A stretch of DNA of 64,000 nucleotides, taken from Topomyia yanbarensis (Eukaryota; Arthropoda; Insecta; Diptera; Culicidae). This document shows positions 35,100 through 49,176 of this stretch, piece by piece. The notes beneath the pieces are model-generated. The model did no database searches. It was not told the origin of the DNA and saw only the letters and a program-made list of their open reading frames with translations. A program made the position numbers and the translations under genes. The stretch spans positions 83,326,113 through 83,390,112 of the forward strand of contig NC_080672.1 in NCBI RefSeq assembly GCF_030247195.1. The letters run 5' to 3'. Within the stretch, counting starts at the first letter, position 1; each line of letters starts with the position of its first letter.

Positions 35100-35924
35100 C
35101 AGTGCAACCTAGCGACAATAAAACTACTAGAAAACCTAAATTTTCATACCGAAAACCATTTTACAGTATTTTAGAGACTTGTCGTAATTGATAAAAATGA
35201 TTTCATCAAATATTGAATGGTTTATTTTGATGCAGGATCGATAATTAGAAATGTGCGGGATCTCTCCCCAAATTACCCTATCAGGTTTAAAACTTACGAG
35301 TGCGCACACATACATGCTACAAGTGTTCTAATATAGCCGATCCCTGATCGCGTGTTGGGAAAAATGGTGGATAAAGTTTACCAAAAGAGGTGTTTTTTAT
35401 GTAATCAAATCTTAAAAATTGACGACCGCTATCATGCTCATTTGGCACAAATTCCCCTTTTTCTTTCAGTTCATTTTCAAGACTGAACATATAACTCAGA
35501 AGAAAGTGGAAAGCGACTGACCAAAGTTAGCATTTCTTATGTGGAAAAGTCCAGAAAATCGTTTGAAGATAACAATATCCCAAAGCATGTATGCCTATTT
35601 TACCCCAATTATTCGCATAAATTAAGTTTAAGAGGGGCGTCTGGTGTAGTGGGCAAAAAATCGCCTTTTGAAGTAGAATACTTCTAACGTTTCAATATGG
35701 GGTCCCGTTTCAAAAATTTCAGTTGAGAAATTTTCCCAGATTTGAAATGCGAATATCTTCCGTTCTACTGGACGAAATCGCAATATTTTTGCACTATCTG
35801 ATCGGAAATTTGTGCACGTATTTCGTATTAAATTTCGGAATTACTGCGACTACTATAAATAAACCAAAACAAGGATTTTCAGAAAACAGCGAGGAAAATG
35901 CGCAATTTGCCAGCATATCCCACG
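35100..35924. other. No feature recognised
   Basis: No coding, TIR or tandem structure supported. TTCTAACGTTTCAATATGGG near 35686 recurs in diverged form near 37190, possibly a spacer repeat of the old histone cluster. Confidence 0.4.
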
Positions 35925-36082
35925 CAGAGCCGTCAAAAAGGAGCATGTAAGCGTTTTATTACATACGGGAATGTTATATATACAGGTCACGCGAGCTTGT
36001 TTTGTATCAGTGGGTGCTCGCTTACCACACGAGCAACATGCTCGTCCGGACGGTACAATGAGCGGTATCATGTTTGCGTTCC
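35925..36082 (+). promoter_or_regulatory. Decayed histone-type promoter upstream of the H4 relic
   Basis: CAGAGCCGTCAAAAAGGAGC (35925) matches boxes at 20757 and 40469. A TTATATATACAG segment follows (~35970), then GTATCAGTGGGTGCTCG. The H4-like frame starts within about 80 bp downstream. Function is inferred from position only. Confidence 0.4.
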
Positions 36083-36332
36083 CGTACCAAGCGTCATCGC
36101 AAGGTTCTTCGTGATAAAATGCAGGGAATCACCAAATCCGCCATTCGGCGTCTGGCTCGTCGTGGTGGTGTAAAATGCATCTTCGATTTAATCTACGAAT
36201 GATGATGGTGTGCAAGAAAATGTCATCCGAGATGCCGTGACCTACACTGAACACGCCAAGCGCAAAACGGCAATGAATGTCGTCTATACTCTGAAGCGGC
36301 AGGGACGCACTTTGTATGGATTTGGAAGTTGA
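36083..36332 (+). pseudogene. Histone H4 pseudogene
   Basis: From 36086 the frame reads [10 protein letters not shown], then [18 protein letters not shown] and LIYE, which is H4 from about residue 15 to 52 with a few changes (for example NIQ to KMQ and KP to KS). A ~14-bp deletion follows, giving a frameshift and stops. The rest continues in another frame as [18 protein letters not shown], then [11 protein letters not shown] and GRTLYGFG with a TGA at 36330. Two codons (the VT of KRKTVTAM) are lost. The N-terminal tail is not recognisable. An active H4 would package DNA in nucleosomes; this copy cannot encode it. Confidence 0.93.
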
Positions 36333-36365
36333 AAAGGTAGAACTCACTTGTATCATTATGAAAAA

Positions 36366-36381
36366 GGCCCTTTTCAGGGCC
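36366..36381 (+). terminator. Histone mRNA 3' stem-loop (H4 relic)
   Basis: GGCCCT-TTTC-AGGGCC: perfect 6-bp stem with 4-base loop, 34 bp after the H4 stop. In replication-dependent histone mRNAs this binds SLBP and directs processing without polyadenylation. A purine-rich CAAAGAATAAG lies downstream, in the place of the histone downstream element. Confidence 0.9.
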
Positions 36382-36761
36382 ACCAAAATCATTTCAAAGA
36401 ATAAGTTTGCATTTTCTGTTTCATGGACTGTTTCTCCTTGGAGAGCAATTTGGGTTAAACCATAAATTATGATTTATTTCAGTACGCAAATTGCAAATAT
36501 GGTCAGAAAGAAACTGGAGTGAAGTGGAAAACATTTTTACTAGGCGCATTCAAAAAAGGTTTCAATGCTCAAACATTTTACCAAGGTGCCGTATTACATT
36601 ACTCTCTTTACCCTTAGTGTTCGATAATCTCCGTAGTGGAAACACAATTTCAATTTTGTTCTTTATCAAAAATATGTGGTCGGCCAACAAAGGAGTGGAG
36701 CTACGAAGAACACATATTGAGGACAACACAAAAAAGGACGAGCTTACATTGTGCTGTAGTC
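36382..36761. other. Spacer between the two histone relics
   Basis: No gene recognised. The spacer separates two relics in the same orientation. Confidence 0.5.
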
Positions 36762-36948
36762 AGGTATAAAAACTCAGCATGCTGTTGTTCACGATCAGTT
36801 CGTTTGCAGCATCAGCATGCAGCAGTTCGTTTGCAGCATCTCCCGCAAAATTCAAACCGTCGTCCGTTTGCTGCTGCTAGAAGAGTTGGCCAATCACGCC
36901 GTCTTCGATGGCACCAAAACTATTACCATATACACCAGCTCCAAGTAA
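36762..36948 (+). pseudogene. Histone H2B pseudogene with promoter, internally deleted
   Basis: TATAAAA at about 36762 is followed by ATCAGTTCGTTTGCAGC (initiator-like; the TTCGTTTGCAGCATC phrase occurs twice). Coding similarity then starts abruptly at 36841: [20 protein letters not shown] and [13 protein letters not shown] followed by TAA at 36946-36948. This is the last ~35 residues of H2B ([20 protein letters not shown]... in the family) with several substitutions. About 90 upstream codons are missing, apparently by a deletion that fused the leader to the 3' part. Not functional. Confidence 0.9.
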
Positions 36949-36972
36949 ATTCCGAACACTGCCCAAACAAAA

Positions 36973-36988
36973 GGCCCTTTTCAGGGCC
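36973..36988 (+). terminator. Histone mRNA 3' stem-loop (H2B relic)
   Basis: GGCCCT-TTTC-AGGGCC again, 25 bp after the H2B stop, identical to the one after H4, with ACAAAGAATGA downstream. Confidence 0.92.
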
Positions 36989-38654
<1,666 letters not shown>

Positions 38655-39300
38655 TAAACTACTTTTTACGGCATTTAATTAGCAAGGGACTGGAAGGTGA
38701 AATATATTTTTCAATATTAAGAGCCATAGTACTCAAGGAAGAGCAAGGAGTTGAAGGAAGAAAGTTTAGAAAAGCGTGGAAAAGGTCAAATGAGCAAGCT
38801 TAGAGTTTACCGGCGACATAACCCTTTGTCTGCTACCGCAGGCATCAGGATCGTTTCGCATTAGAAATGTAAATCACCCGAGTCTACGGCATGTCCGGAC
38901 AAGCGTAAAGTAACTTGTTACTTCATGCTGTCGGAACCGACAAAAAGTTAAGTCACGGTAAACTTTCACACTAAGCATTTGCGACGTTGGAACTCATTGA
39001 ATGAGCTAGTTTTTTTTTGTTTTTTAATCCCTCACAAATTGCCTGCCTGAGTGTTTTATTTGATCGACTATTGTGACTGTATCAGCGTCTGTGTCATATA
39101 GTCACATGTGTTGCTGATTCGCACGGCGTCGGCGACAAAGGGTTAAGTCGCCGGTAAACTCTAAGCTTGCTCATATGACCCTTTTCACGCTTTTCTAAAG
39201 TTTCTTCCTTCAACTCCTTGCTCTCCCTTGAGTACTATGGCTCTTAATATTGATAAATATACTTCACCTTCCAGTCCCTTGCTAATTAAATGACTAAACT
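38655..39300. repeat. Foldback repeat with ~180-bp arms
   Basis: Arm 38655-38838 (GCAAGGGACTGGAAGGTGAA ... AGAGTTTACCGGCGAC) is the reverse complement of 39135-39300 with high identity. The ~300-bp loop is unrelated and contains a poly-T run near 39010. The open frame at 38519-38803 is largely this arm. Confidence 0.8.
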
Positions 39301-39400
39301 ACTTCTACCCAAATTTTCAAGAAAAAATATCGAAATAACCGTGGCGCTCCTCAATGTAGAAATGGTTGGACGTCTTGGGACGCTCGTATGGATTTCCGTA

Positions 39401-40314
39401 GGGGAGAGTGAGGACACTTGATCCTTGGGGATATTTGTTTCCCTGGCCATATCTCATAATCTATGCGAATAAAGTTATCACAATATAATAAGAAAATGAA
39501 GTATTTGCTCGGTTATGATGTTTAAAAAACAAATCTGATGTATTACATTTGGTTTAGAAAAGTAGTGATATATTTTAGAAAATATGTGATTAAATCCATC
39601 TCGAAGATCTTTTTACAATTTTTTTGAGCGGTTGTATGAGATAGTCGAACTAATTATTTATGAATATTTTCATTTAAGATTACGTTCTAAGGGCTTTTGT
39701 CTAGAAAAACACATTTTTTGAATAAAAATTTCACAAAACATGCAAATAAATTTTAATTTTGTTCACCTTATACAACAGGTATCTTTGGTCCCTGTGACAA
39801 TGGGTATTCTTGATCCCTTTCATTAGTTCTCTCAAACACTTTCGAAATGTATAGAAATAGAAAAGCATCATTTTCATAAAATATCGGGCTCTATTAATTG
39901 ATCTAAAATGTTTTTTCCGTGAACACAAAGCTGTGATTTACTGTAAATACTTGTCATGACTTTCTACTGTGGTTAAAGTATGTCGTGCATCTAAAAAGAT
40001 AGTATCATTAGTTAATTTGTCAGGAAATGTGGTTAACTGAACTTTCGTGTCTATAGGGCATAGTGTGCTTTGTTTCTTTAGCCCTAGTAGGCGGGGGATC
40101 AAATTACCACACGTTTTCACAAAAACTCGTTTTGACATGATTTTCAAAACTGTTCATATTACTGACAGGACATAGTATTCGGATTGACACATTATTCATA
40201 GCTCTTACAATTCGAATAGACTACAAGATGGCGAATTTTGCAATTAAAATTTTTATTTAGTTGAAAAGTTATTAGTAAAAAACAAAAGTGGGATCAAGCG
40301 TACCCACTCTCCCC
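39401..40314. mobile_element. TA-flanked TIR element (Tc1/mariner-type MITE)
   Basis: Left end GGGGAGAGTGAGGACACTTG, right end complementary to GGGGAGAGTGGGTACGCTTG, TA on both sides (39399-39400, 40315-40316). The core motif CTTGATCC recurs internally near 39810. No transposase coding sequence. Similar in size and design to 2389-3293 and 3360-4150, but with a different TIR. Confidence 0.85.
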
Positions 40315-40439
40315 TATTTTTACCACCAAACAATTTGGGTTTACCTGAAATTATTTTTTATTGCTATATTGTTTATGTATTTCAATAGCAAAATATTGAA
40401 AAACTAGTAAAAATAAATTGATCTCGGAAAACGTGAAAA

Positions 40440-41020
40440 CTCCCATACACGAGTCAATCTATCACGGGCAGAGCTGTCAATAGGAGCTGCTTCAGGTTAT
40501 AAATAGAGGTGCCGCGCGTTCGTTTCAATCATAAGTTGCTCGCATGCCAAGCGAACGACATCATGACTATGGCGTCCGGACGATGCAACAAACGTTGTGG
40601 TCCTTCGACAGTGGTGGTATTAACCCGCACACAGTCAAACCGAGTACGAACCTTTCGGGTGTCAGTAACACTTGCACTCAACTCTCCGCTGTGTGCAAAG
40701 TCTATCGTGCGCTCTTCACAACGCTGTTCGAACACGAACAAGTATAACAATGCGACAGATCAGAGTCGCGTACACACGATCTGCAATGTAAGTAGGCAGG
40801 GGGGTTCCGGATTGAGTTCAACATTGCAGGGTGCGTCGGGTTATTTTGATGCTTGTGTGTGCGTTGGGTTGAAATTCTCATGCCAAACTGTTTTCGGCGA
40901 TTTGTAAATACGTAGGGTAATGGGCCTACTGGCGCACACGTTCCCTATTTCGGATAAACTAGATGCGTTTTTTATCACAAAGGTATCTGACATCATGTTT
41001 CTGTAGGTATTTCTAAAGCA
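40440..41020 (+). repeat. Diverged copy of the promoter-like segment of the 2-kb repeat
   Basis: CAGAGCTGTCAATAGGAGC (40469), TATAAATAGAGGTGCCGCG (40498) and GTTTCAATCATAAGTTGC (40522) match 20760-21010 in order. Further on, TACGTAGGGTAA, CCTATTTCGG, TTTTTTATCA and ATCTGACATCATG...TTCTGTAG match 21285-21380. Between them an ATG-led frame includes TCCGGACGATGC. It may be a badly decayed histone gene, but no histone protein can be read with confidence. Confidence 0.6.
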
Positions 41021-41239
41021 CGGGTGGACTGAACTGGATTTGCCTACTGAAATGCGGGTGATAGTTATAGATTTTGGATAGCCCTCCGTAGACCAGGTGA
41101 AGGTTTTACATTTCTTATATAGGAAATGTTTGTATTTCACTTAAACTTTCAAGATATTTTACAATCCCTGGCAGGCAGAGTATTTTATATGTCTGTACGT
41201 GTGTAAGTTTTTTTGAAAATTGGGAAAAATGGCATCACC

Positions 41240-41940
41240 ATAATGTGACCAAAAAGTTGAATCTGTCCAAGTTTTGTTTGTTGGACCGGGAGGGACTGCA
41301 TAAGTACAAAGTGGTTCGAAAGGTTCCAAATCGTGATGAACGTCAAAATACGGTGAGAAAGTCACGGGCCCGGAAACGGTACACCCAGATGCTGAGTAAG
41401 CCTCATTGTCTCATCATGGATGATAAGACTTACGTCAAGGAGAACTTCCGGCTGCTTCCGGGGATACTGTTTTTCATCGCCCAGCACAAGTTTGATGTTC
41501 TGGAGCAAGGAAGTAGAAACTTTAAAAGTTTGCCAATAACTACATGATTTGGCAAGCGATCTGCTCATGTGGAAAACGGAATGCGCCGTTCGAAATCTAC
41601 CTCAGGGAGTGTCTACAGAAGCGTCTGCATCCTCTATTGAAGCAACATGAGTGTCCTAGGTTCTGGCTTGCTGCCACTATTCAAATGTCCTGGAGTGGTA
41701 CGAAGCCAGCGGGATCACTTTCGTACCCAAAGACACGAACTCCCCCCAAAACAACGGAACTAAGGCCCATCGAAAAATACTAGGCAGTTATGAAGCAGGC
41801 TCTACGAAATCATCCCAAGAAGGTCAAAACTGAGGAAGGCATCAAGAAAAAAGTGGGTTTCCGTACAGAGGAGGCTGCAGCCAGATGTACAAAACTTAAT
41901 GAGTGGAGTGAAGCATAAGGTTCGAGTGTACGGTTATAAT
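41240..41940 (+). pseudogene. DD37E mariner transposase relic, second copy
   Basis: Plus-strand frames give LSKFCLLDREGLHKYKV, PNRDERQNT, RARKRYTQML and LIMDDKTYVKENF (first Asp). Then, in other frames, MIWQAICSCG, a degenerate second-Asp region, ELRPIEKY (Glu region) and MKQALR. It is related to the transposase at 24121-25315 but lacks the HTH, and the middle is scrambled by frameshifts. No TIRs were found, so it is an old fragment. Confidence 0.8.
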
Positions 41941-42430
41941 ATTAAACTGCCTTAAAACACTACTTCGTGGAGAGGCTGAATGGACGCTTTTCATTCTTTT
42001 GCTCACGAATTATCCGCGATTAACTCGAAACCTCGCTTGATCCATCATTCCTGCATACCTTAGGATGATTAGCTTCCATCTTCAACTCGAAGTATTTCTG
42101 GCGATGAATTGATCCTACTAGGAGTACGGTTCCCCAGCGGCGGAATTCCTTCTGATACCGATGCCCATTTCTGACAGCAATTCTGCTCCCAGCATAGCAT
42201 TATCGCACCGTTGATGATTATCCTCGGATAATCATCAACGGTGAATCTACCCTACTCCGATTGGGCCTTACTAACATTCTTTGGGAGAGCGACCAAAATC
42301 CGTCATCGGTGCATTAAAGCGACCTATTTGAACCTGTCCCCGACGAGGGATCTAGCATACTTCACGGGGCAACCGGCATACAGTGGTTCAAAACAGCGTT
42401 TGGACGTACTCACTTTATTGTAGTCGAAAC
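41941..42430. other. No gene; contains a perfect 18-bp hairpin
   Basis: GC-moderate sequence with no recognised protein. At 42206-42243 CACCGTTGATGATTATCC is followed, after TC, by its exact reverse complement. Confidence 0.55.
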
Positions 42431-43719
42431 TGTCCATTAGGGTGACAATGATTTATATGAAAAAAAAAATTTCGCAACCTACACCCCCTAGCGTCGTTCC
42501 AAATCATGAAAAAATGACACTGTCCAAATTTGAGCGAAATCGGTTAATTCTAACCCCTCCCCCAAAGAGCTTAAAATTTGTATGAGATTTTTGGCCAAAA
42601 TGTATGGGGAAACACTCGCACTTCACAAAATCGCCGCTAGAGGTCGCTGTAAACTTCCGATCACTGGCCTAGGAAGGAGTTAAGCTTTTGAAGATATGCT
42701 GATTTCTCCGCAAGGTGGCGGTAGTGAGCCAAGCAATTTAAAGGGAATACTCCTATCTGTACAACGGTAAGAGATGGATCATTTGGATGTTCTACAAAGT
42801 TGTAGAGCAGCAAAAAATATTTTCTTTTCTCATTTGAAAAATGCAGAACTCTACCACATGGTGGCGCCAGTGATCAAAATTAATTCAAGGTAATACTCCT
42901 ATCCATACAATGGTAAAAGCTAGTGCAATCTGATGTTCTGCGAAGTTATACAGTATTTCAAAGGCTTTCGTGTCTCGTTATTGAAATTGGAATAAGGACG
43001 CATATATACTGTGTGTATGAAGCTTAAGGGGTTACATACCTTTCTTTATTTTTCAAAAAATCGATTTTTTTTATTACTTTATCTGAAAGTACAACTCCTT
43101 GAGAATATTTTTCCAATAGCGGACAATATATTCAAAGAATGTTTGATTGGAAATCAGTGATCTAGATCTGCGAATCGAAGTTATTTGGTGATTATTTCAA
43201 CAGTGTTTAGCCTCTGAGTTAGTTATTACGATTGTAACGGTTTATATGGGAAATTCCAGTGCGACCTTACTAACCAACCTGTAACTTCGGAACCAAAAAT
43301 CAAAACTGAATGAAATTCAATAGCAGTCAATTGGATTACTGTATCTTTCATTTGAAATCAAGTTTGTATAAATCGGTCAAGAATTCGCTGAGGAATAGGC
43401 ATGATGTTATGTTTTGCGAACTAGGATGATTTTTACAAAAACGTCACTTTTTTCATCCGAAAAAATTTATTAAAAAAAACTTGGTTTAATCCACCTAGCG
43501 CTGCAATTGTGCTTTTCTTATTTCTCTAGACTATGATTCCATGGCTGGTTATGTTCAATATAATTGTGGATATGTCTATTACATTCTTCGTACACCTGTA
43601 TACAGTGGCTCGCCATCCACGAACTCGATAAGCTACGTATCGACGCTGAAACACTTGTAGCAAAAAAAATATTATACTTAATTAGTTTAATCAGCATTCG
43701 TTCAAAGGTGTCTTCTTGT
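42431..43719. repeat. Repeat mosaic with a diverged ~130-bp internal duplication
   Basis: GGTGGCGGTAGTGAGCCAAG...AATACTCCTATCTGTACAA (about 42713-42835) recurs as GGTGGCGCCAGTGATCAAA...AATACTCCTATCCATACAA (about 42860-42970). Each ends in GATGTTCTACAAAGTTGT / GATGTTCTGCGAAGTTAT. From 43240 the sequence resembles the family at 4430-4900. No gene. Confidence 0.55.
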
Positions 43720-44115
43720 TAACTTATTTTGGCATGCGGAGGCTGGTGTGTGAAGGGGATGAAGCTATCAGGAACCGGAAGTCGGATCCATTTGAAATTC
43801 AATTGCAGCCGATGGGAACGTTGTATCTTTCATTTGAAACTAAGTTTGCACAAATCGGTCCGGCCATCTCTGAGGAAAATGAGTGACATTTTTGACACAT
43901 ACACACACATACACACATACAGACTTTTTCCGATCTCCGATGTTACTTGGGAAGTCAAAAAATGAGTGACATACGCACATACATACACACACATACAGAC
44001 TTTTTCCGATCTCGACGAACTGAGTCGAATGGTATAGGGGACTAGGCCCTCTGGGCCTCGGTTAGAAAGTCGGTTTTTGGAACAATTGCATAACCTTTCT
44101 ATATGAGAAAGGCAA
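43720..44115 (+). repeat. Interspersed repeat 3' end with ACATACACA microsatellite
   Basis: Contains GGAACCGGAAGTCGGATCC, CAAATCGGTCCGGCC, two ACACATACACACA runs, GACGAACTGAGTCGAATGG, GGCCCTCTGGGCC and a terminal hairpin CCTTTCTATATGAGAAAGG before AAAA. It is the same kind of 3' end as 19321-19750. 63735-63850 is a partial relative. Confidence 0.65.
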
Positions 44116-45168
44116 AAATCCCAGGAAAAAGTGATACTGGAAAAATGATTCTTTGTGTGCCTCCCACAAACAACACGCTTTATGTCAACACCACTAAATT
44201 CTGGAGAGCTCGCATGTTTAGTAAGTTTGCTCGTAGTATAATTTTCTGTAATTTTGTCATTGGCATCCTGACTGTATCTCGACATTTAGTAGAAATAACA
44301 CTTCTATCTCGCTTTTAAGTAGATTAATCACAATTCAGTATACTTAAAAAGAAGGGGGCTTCCATTCCAAAAAAGTATTCCCACACAACCGGTCACTAAA
44401 ATAAACTCCTAAAGCAAAATTAATAAAACGCACATTTTTGTACCATTGCGACCGCTGCACAGTGGGACCAATCCAAAAAAGGTGAGACAAAACCTATTTG
44501 AGGCCTTAGATGTCATTTTAGAGCCAGCATTTCTTCGTGTGATATGTTCACAATATTATTCTGCAACTTTTTAGGTAGAATATTTTGTTGTTGGACTATA
44601 GTAGAGTACCCGAGCAAAAACATTTTTTTCAAAAAATTGTTTTAGAGGGTCGATGTCTTCGACAAAGTTGTAGAATATTATGTTTTGAATAACTTCTTCT
44701 AAGATACCACAGACATCAGACCTAAATTTGTGGCAAAATTGTTGTTTTTTGAAAATATGATCAAAAAATCAGTTTTTCGATATTCCCATGCTAAAAACCT
44801 TAATTAATTAATTTAATATGTTCTACAAACTTACAGGTAACACTAAAATACAACTTTTTGTTGAAGGAACTAATAACCTAAAATCAATATTTTGGCTTCT
44901 AAAACTATTTTTCATATAAATTTACTCTATTTTCATCCAAGATTTCTGTTTTTAGGTGCACTTTTGTGCAGCCAAACTTTGGCTATTCCGATACTCTATT
45001 ATTCGTAGAATAAAACTAATACTACATAGAAACAGGATATAGTTGGACGCGTTGTTTGGGTGACCATTCATGTACGACGGTTTATAACATAAAATGTGTC
45101 TATATTATTTTTAATTTATATACATTTTTAGCTATTAACAAAATCTTACATTTTGTACGCACTTACAA

Positions 45169-45639
<471 letters not shown>

Positions 45640-46902
45640 TATAACATATCGAGTTGATCAATTACGGTTACAATATGAAAAGTGAAAAATAATATAAATT
45701 TTGAATTTAAACTGCCAAAGAACAACGATTTCGGTTCAAAAAATAAATAAATGGTATTTTCAACAGGATTGTTCCAAACACAATATTTGACAACTTTGCT
45801 GAAGACCTCAACCATTTAAACAAAATTTTATTTATTTAGTTCGGGATTTCTACTTTAGTTTAACCAATAAGATTAGTTCTATAAATTCATAAAAGTAGAA
45901 TAATATCTATTTGAGGCCTTAGATATTATAAAACCTAAGTGTGTGGAAAAATATTCACAATATAATTGAATCATTTCTATTTTTTTAAATGGTTGAGGAC
46001 TTCACCAAAGTTGTATAATATTCGATTTCGAACATTTTTTTTATTAAAAATACCTTATACATACTGTAGATTTATTTTTTAATACGAAATCGTTGTTCTT
46101 TGGCAGTTTAAATTCAAAATTTATATTATTTTTTTCACTTTTCCATATTGTAATCTTAATTGATCAACTCAATATGTTCTACATGCCTGTAAGTGCGTAC
46201 AAAATATAAGATTTTGTTAATAGCTAATAATGTATTTAAATTAAAAATAATATAAGCACATTTTATGTTATAAACCGTCGTACATGAATGGTCACCCAAA
46301 CAACGCGTCCAACTATATCCTGTTTCTATGTAGTATTAATTTTATTCTACGAATAATAGAGTATCGGAATAGCCAAAGTTTGGCTGCACAAAAGTGCACC
46401 TAAAAACAGAAATCTTGGATGAAAATAGAGCAAATTTATATGAAAAATAGTTTTAGAAGCCAAAATATTGATTTTAGGTTATTAGTTCCTTCAACAAAAA
46501 GTTGTATTTTAGTGTTACCTGCAAGTTTGTAGAACATATTAAATTAATCAATTAAGGTTTTTAGCATGGAAATATCGAAAAACTGATTTTTTTTATCATA
46601 TTTTCAAAAAACAACAATTTTGCCTCAAATTTGAGGTCTGATGTCTGTGGTATCTTAGAAGAAGTTATTCAAAACATAATATTCTACAACTTTGTCGAAG
46701 ACATCGATCCTTTAAAACAATTTTTTGAAAAAAAAAAATGTTTTGCTCGGGCACTCTACTATAGTCCAACAACAAAATATTCTATTTAAAAAGTTGCAGA
46801 ATAAAATTGTGAACATATCACACGAAGAAATGCTGGTTCTAAAATGACATCTAAGGCCTCAAATAGATTTTGTCCCACCTTTTTTAGATTGGTCCCACTG
46901 TG

Positions 46903-49176
46903 CGTCCGCCGATCTGTTTGTAGCTAACAGCGCCACACGATCTGTTTGTAACTAAAATTATATTTGAACCGAAATGAATGGCGACACTGCACAGAAAGAA
47001 TGAATGACGAAGGAAACAACCGAAACATACGATTCAACGTGGTGGGCATGAATTGCAATACCATTGAACCGTGAACTGTGGAGCACAAGATCACCCCATT
47101 CCACGGTTGATTCAAAAGGTTTCACTAAGTCGAATTGCACATTCCATTCCTACCTACATCTACTGTATTTCTACAGATAGGCAAAAAGTGGGATGCAAAG
47201 ATGAGCAAGCATGCGTAAGCCACAGTCAGTGGTGCATTCTTCACGCATGCTAATATGTACTCGTTCCGATAATAAATACCTATAGATACACTTGTATGAA
47301 GATGCATATGATATGGATGTAATTATGACAGAAATGCAGAATCGTACAGAGAAATGTTTTTTTTTTACGATTACTTACTTACTTGCACTTACTACTCATT
47401 TAATAGTATGCTATGGAATCAAGGCCGTCAAAATTCAAATTTCAAGCTAAGCCGATAACAAATTCGATTTTTGCACGATCGATAAGTTATGCGGATAAAA
47501 AATATTCTTTCCAGATTTAGGCGGAATTGTTACGTTTCACGCTCACTCATGATTCGAAATGTGATAATCTAGTTAGTATCTTCCTTATTATTTCTTCGGA
47601 AATCATGGATATAAATAGCACATATATTATCAAAGCATATCTAAACACTGCTCCAACATTTATTAAAAATCAAATATCCCAAGGTTTCCAAAAAGGAAAA
47701 ATGTTCACAAATGCTCATGTTTTTATTGTTAATTCATTAATTGTGAGTTACTCTATTATTTTCCGCATTGTTTATCCTTAATTTTTTATTTCAATTATCT
47801 GCTGCGATTAGCCCTACACGCTCCAGGTCGATAATTTCATAACTGTTCAAGTCTAGCGAACAACAGCGCAGGTGGTTTTGAATCAAATATGTAAAGTGAG
47901 AAAATGTCAGTGTACGTTCGACACTATCTCTTCTAAGTTCCTACACAAAGCACAACTGCAGATGCCATGTTCAATATAAATCACAATGAAATATGTGGCA
48001 TGAGCGATCGGCGTTCAATTTATTCAGCAGTTCTTCGACAGAGCTACGATCTTTTGTTCGAGCTAGGCGATCACACTGTAAGACAAAACATTATTGGATT
48101 TTAGAACAAAATCCGAGGAAAAAGTGGAAACAACTGGCACCAGTAATAGTGACCAATGAATGTTTTTTTACTCTAATTGGAATCGAAGGTTGAGTCAACT
48201 AGATTTAGGTTTCTGTAGAGGAACCCCCCAACAGAAATATTATTCTTAGTCACGTCTTTTCAGTTATTTCGACACAGATTATTAACTCTTATCGCTAGAT
48301 TAAAAGCGATAAAATGTTAAACTAGCCAATTCTAAATACAAAATATGATTCCTGGTAGGAACATACCTACTTCCGATATTGAAGAAAAACAGCGGCCATT
48401 CCTACAAAAGCGAATCCATTTACTCGTCCAGTTGTATCTAATCGATTCGTTGATAGATAACGATACGAAGACTTGTTGCTTGAATTGATATCACCTCATA
48501 CTATGTAGCGCCGTTATCGGTGTGACAACATAACGCGTCAGACTGAGAATGGCCGAGGTTCGATAATGGGGTGATTTAACGAAAGATGACCAACAATCAT
48601 GACCAAAATGAGTTAAAATTACATTGGGAATCAAAGTCCCGAAATATGTATCTATTCCAGAATTTCAACAGTAACCACACTCATGACTTCAGTCCCAACG
48701 GTGTTTCCTTTACCCGATAACAACCACCTGCTACGATATTGATCGTGTTTCGATTCCTAATCCTATTTGCAGTTGATTTTTTTTCCGCGCTTGTTCGAAA
48801 GGCCGACCGTCAGCATTCAGTATACAATCGAACGGGGAACGGTTAAATTCGAGGACGAATCAAGCCCCAATCAAGGCCAACTAATCCTTTCAAGTTTAGT
48901 GCGCATTACATAGTTATTATCCCTCGGTAGTTGGGGAAAAGTTTTGTGCGAGTAGTCGTAGTTTGCGCGGAGGTAAAAGTTAAACCATTTTCAGTGCGAT
49001 TGTCGCAAATAGTTTCATTATAAATTAGCTCTAAGTAAGTGACGAATATGTCTGATAAGCTATAAGCACCACCCAAAAACAAAGGTTAATGGATTCAAAA
49101 CCGCTGGAAAGAAAAACGATTTTCCTGTCACTATATTAGTGTCGGATTCTGATGAAACGAAGTCGAAACGCAAATT
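46903..49176. other. 2.3 kb without a recognised gene
   Basis: No TIR, array or protein motif supported. 48780-49180 includes ACCATTTTCAGTGCGATTG and a short ATG-led frame, and could be the 5' end of an unrelated LINE on the plus strand, but that is weak. Confidence 0.4.

Noticed and set aside
40509..40907. A histone H3 or H2A gene at 40.5 kb
   Set aside because: Promoter-like boxes are present and a few phrases hint at histone, but no continuous histone protein can be read in any frame.
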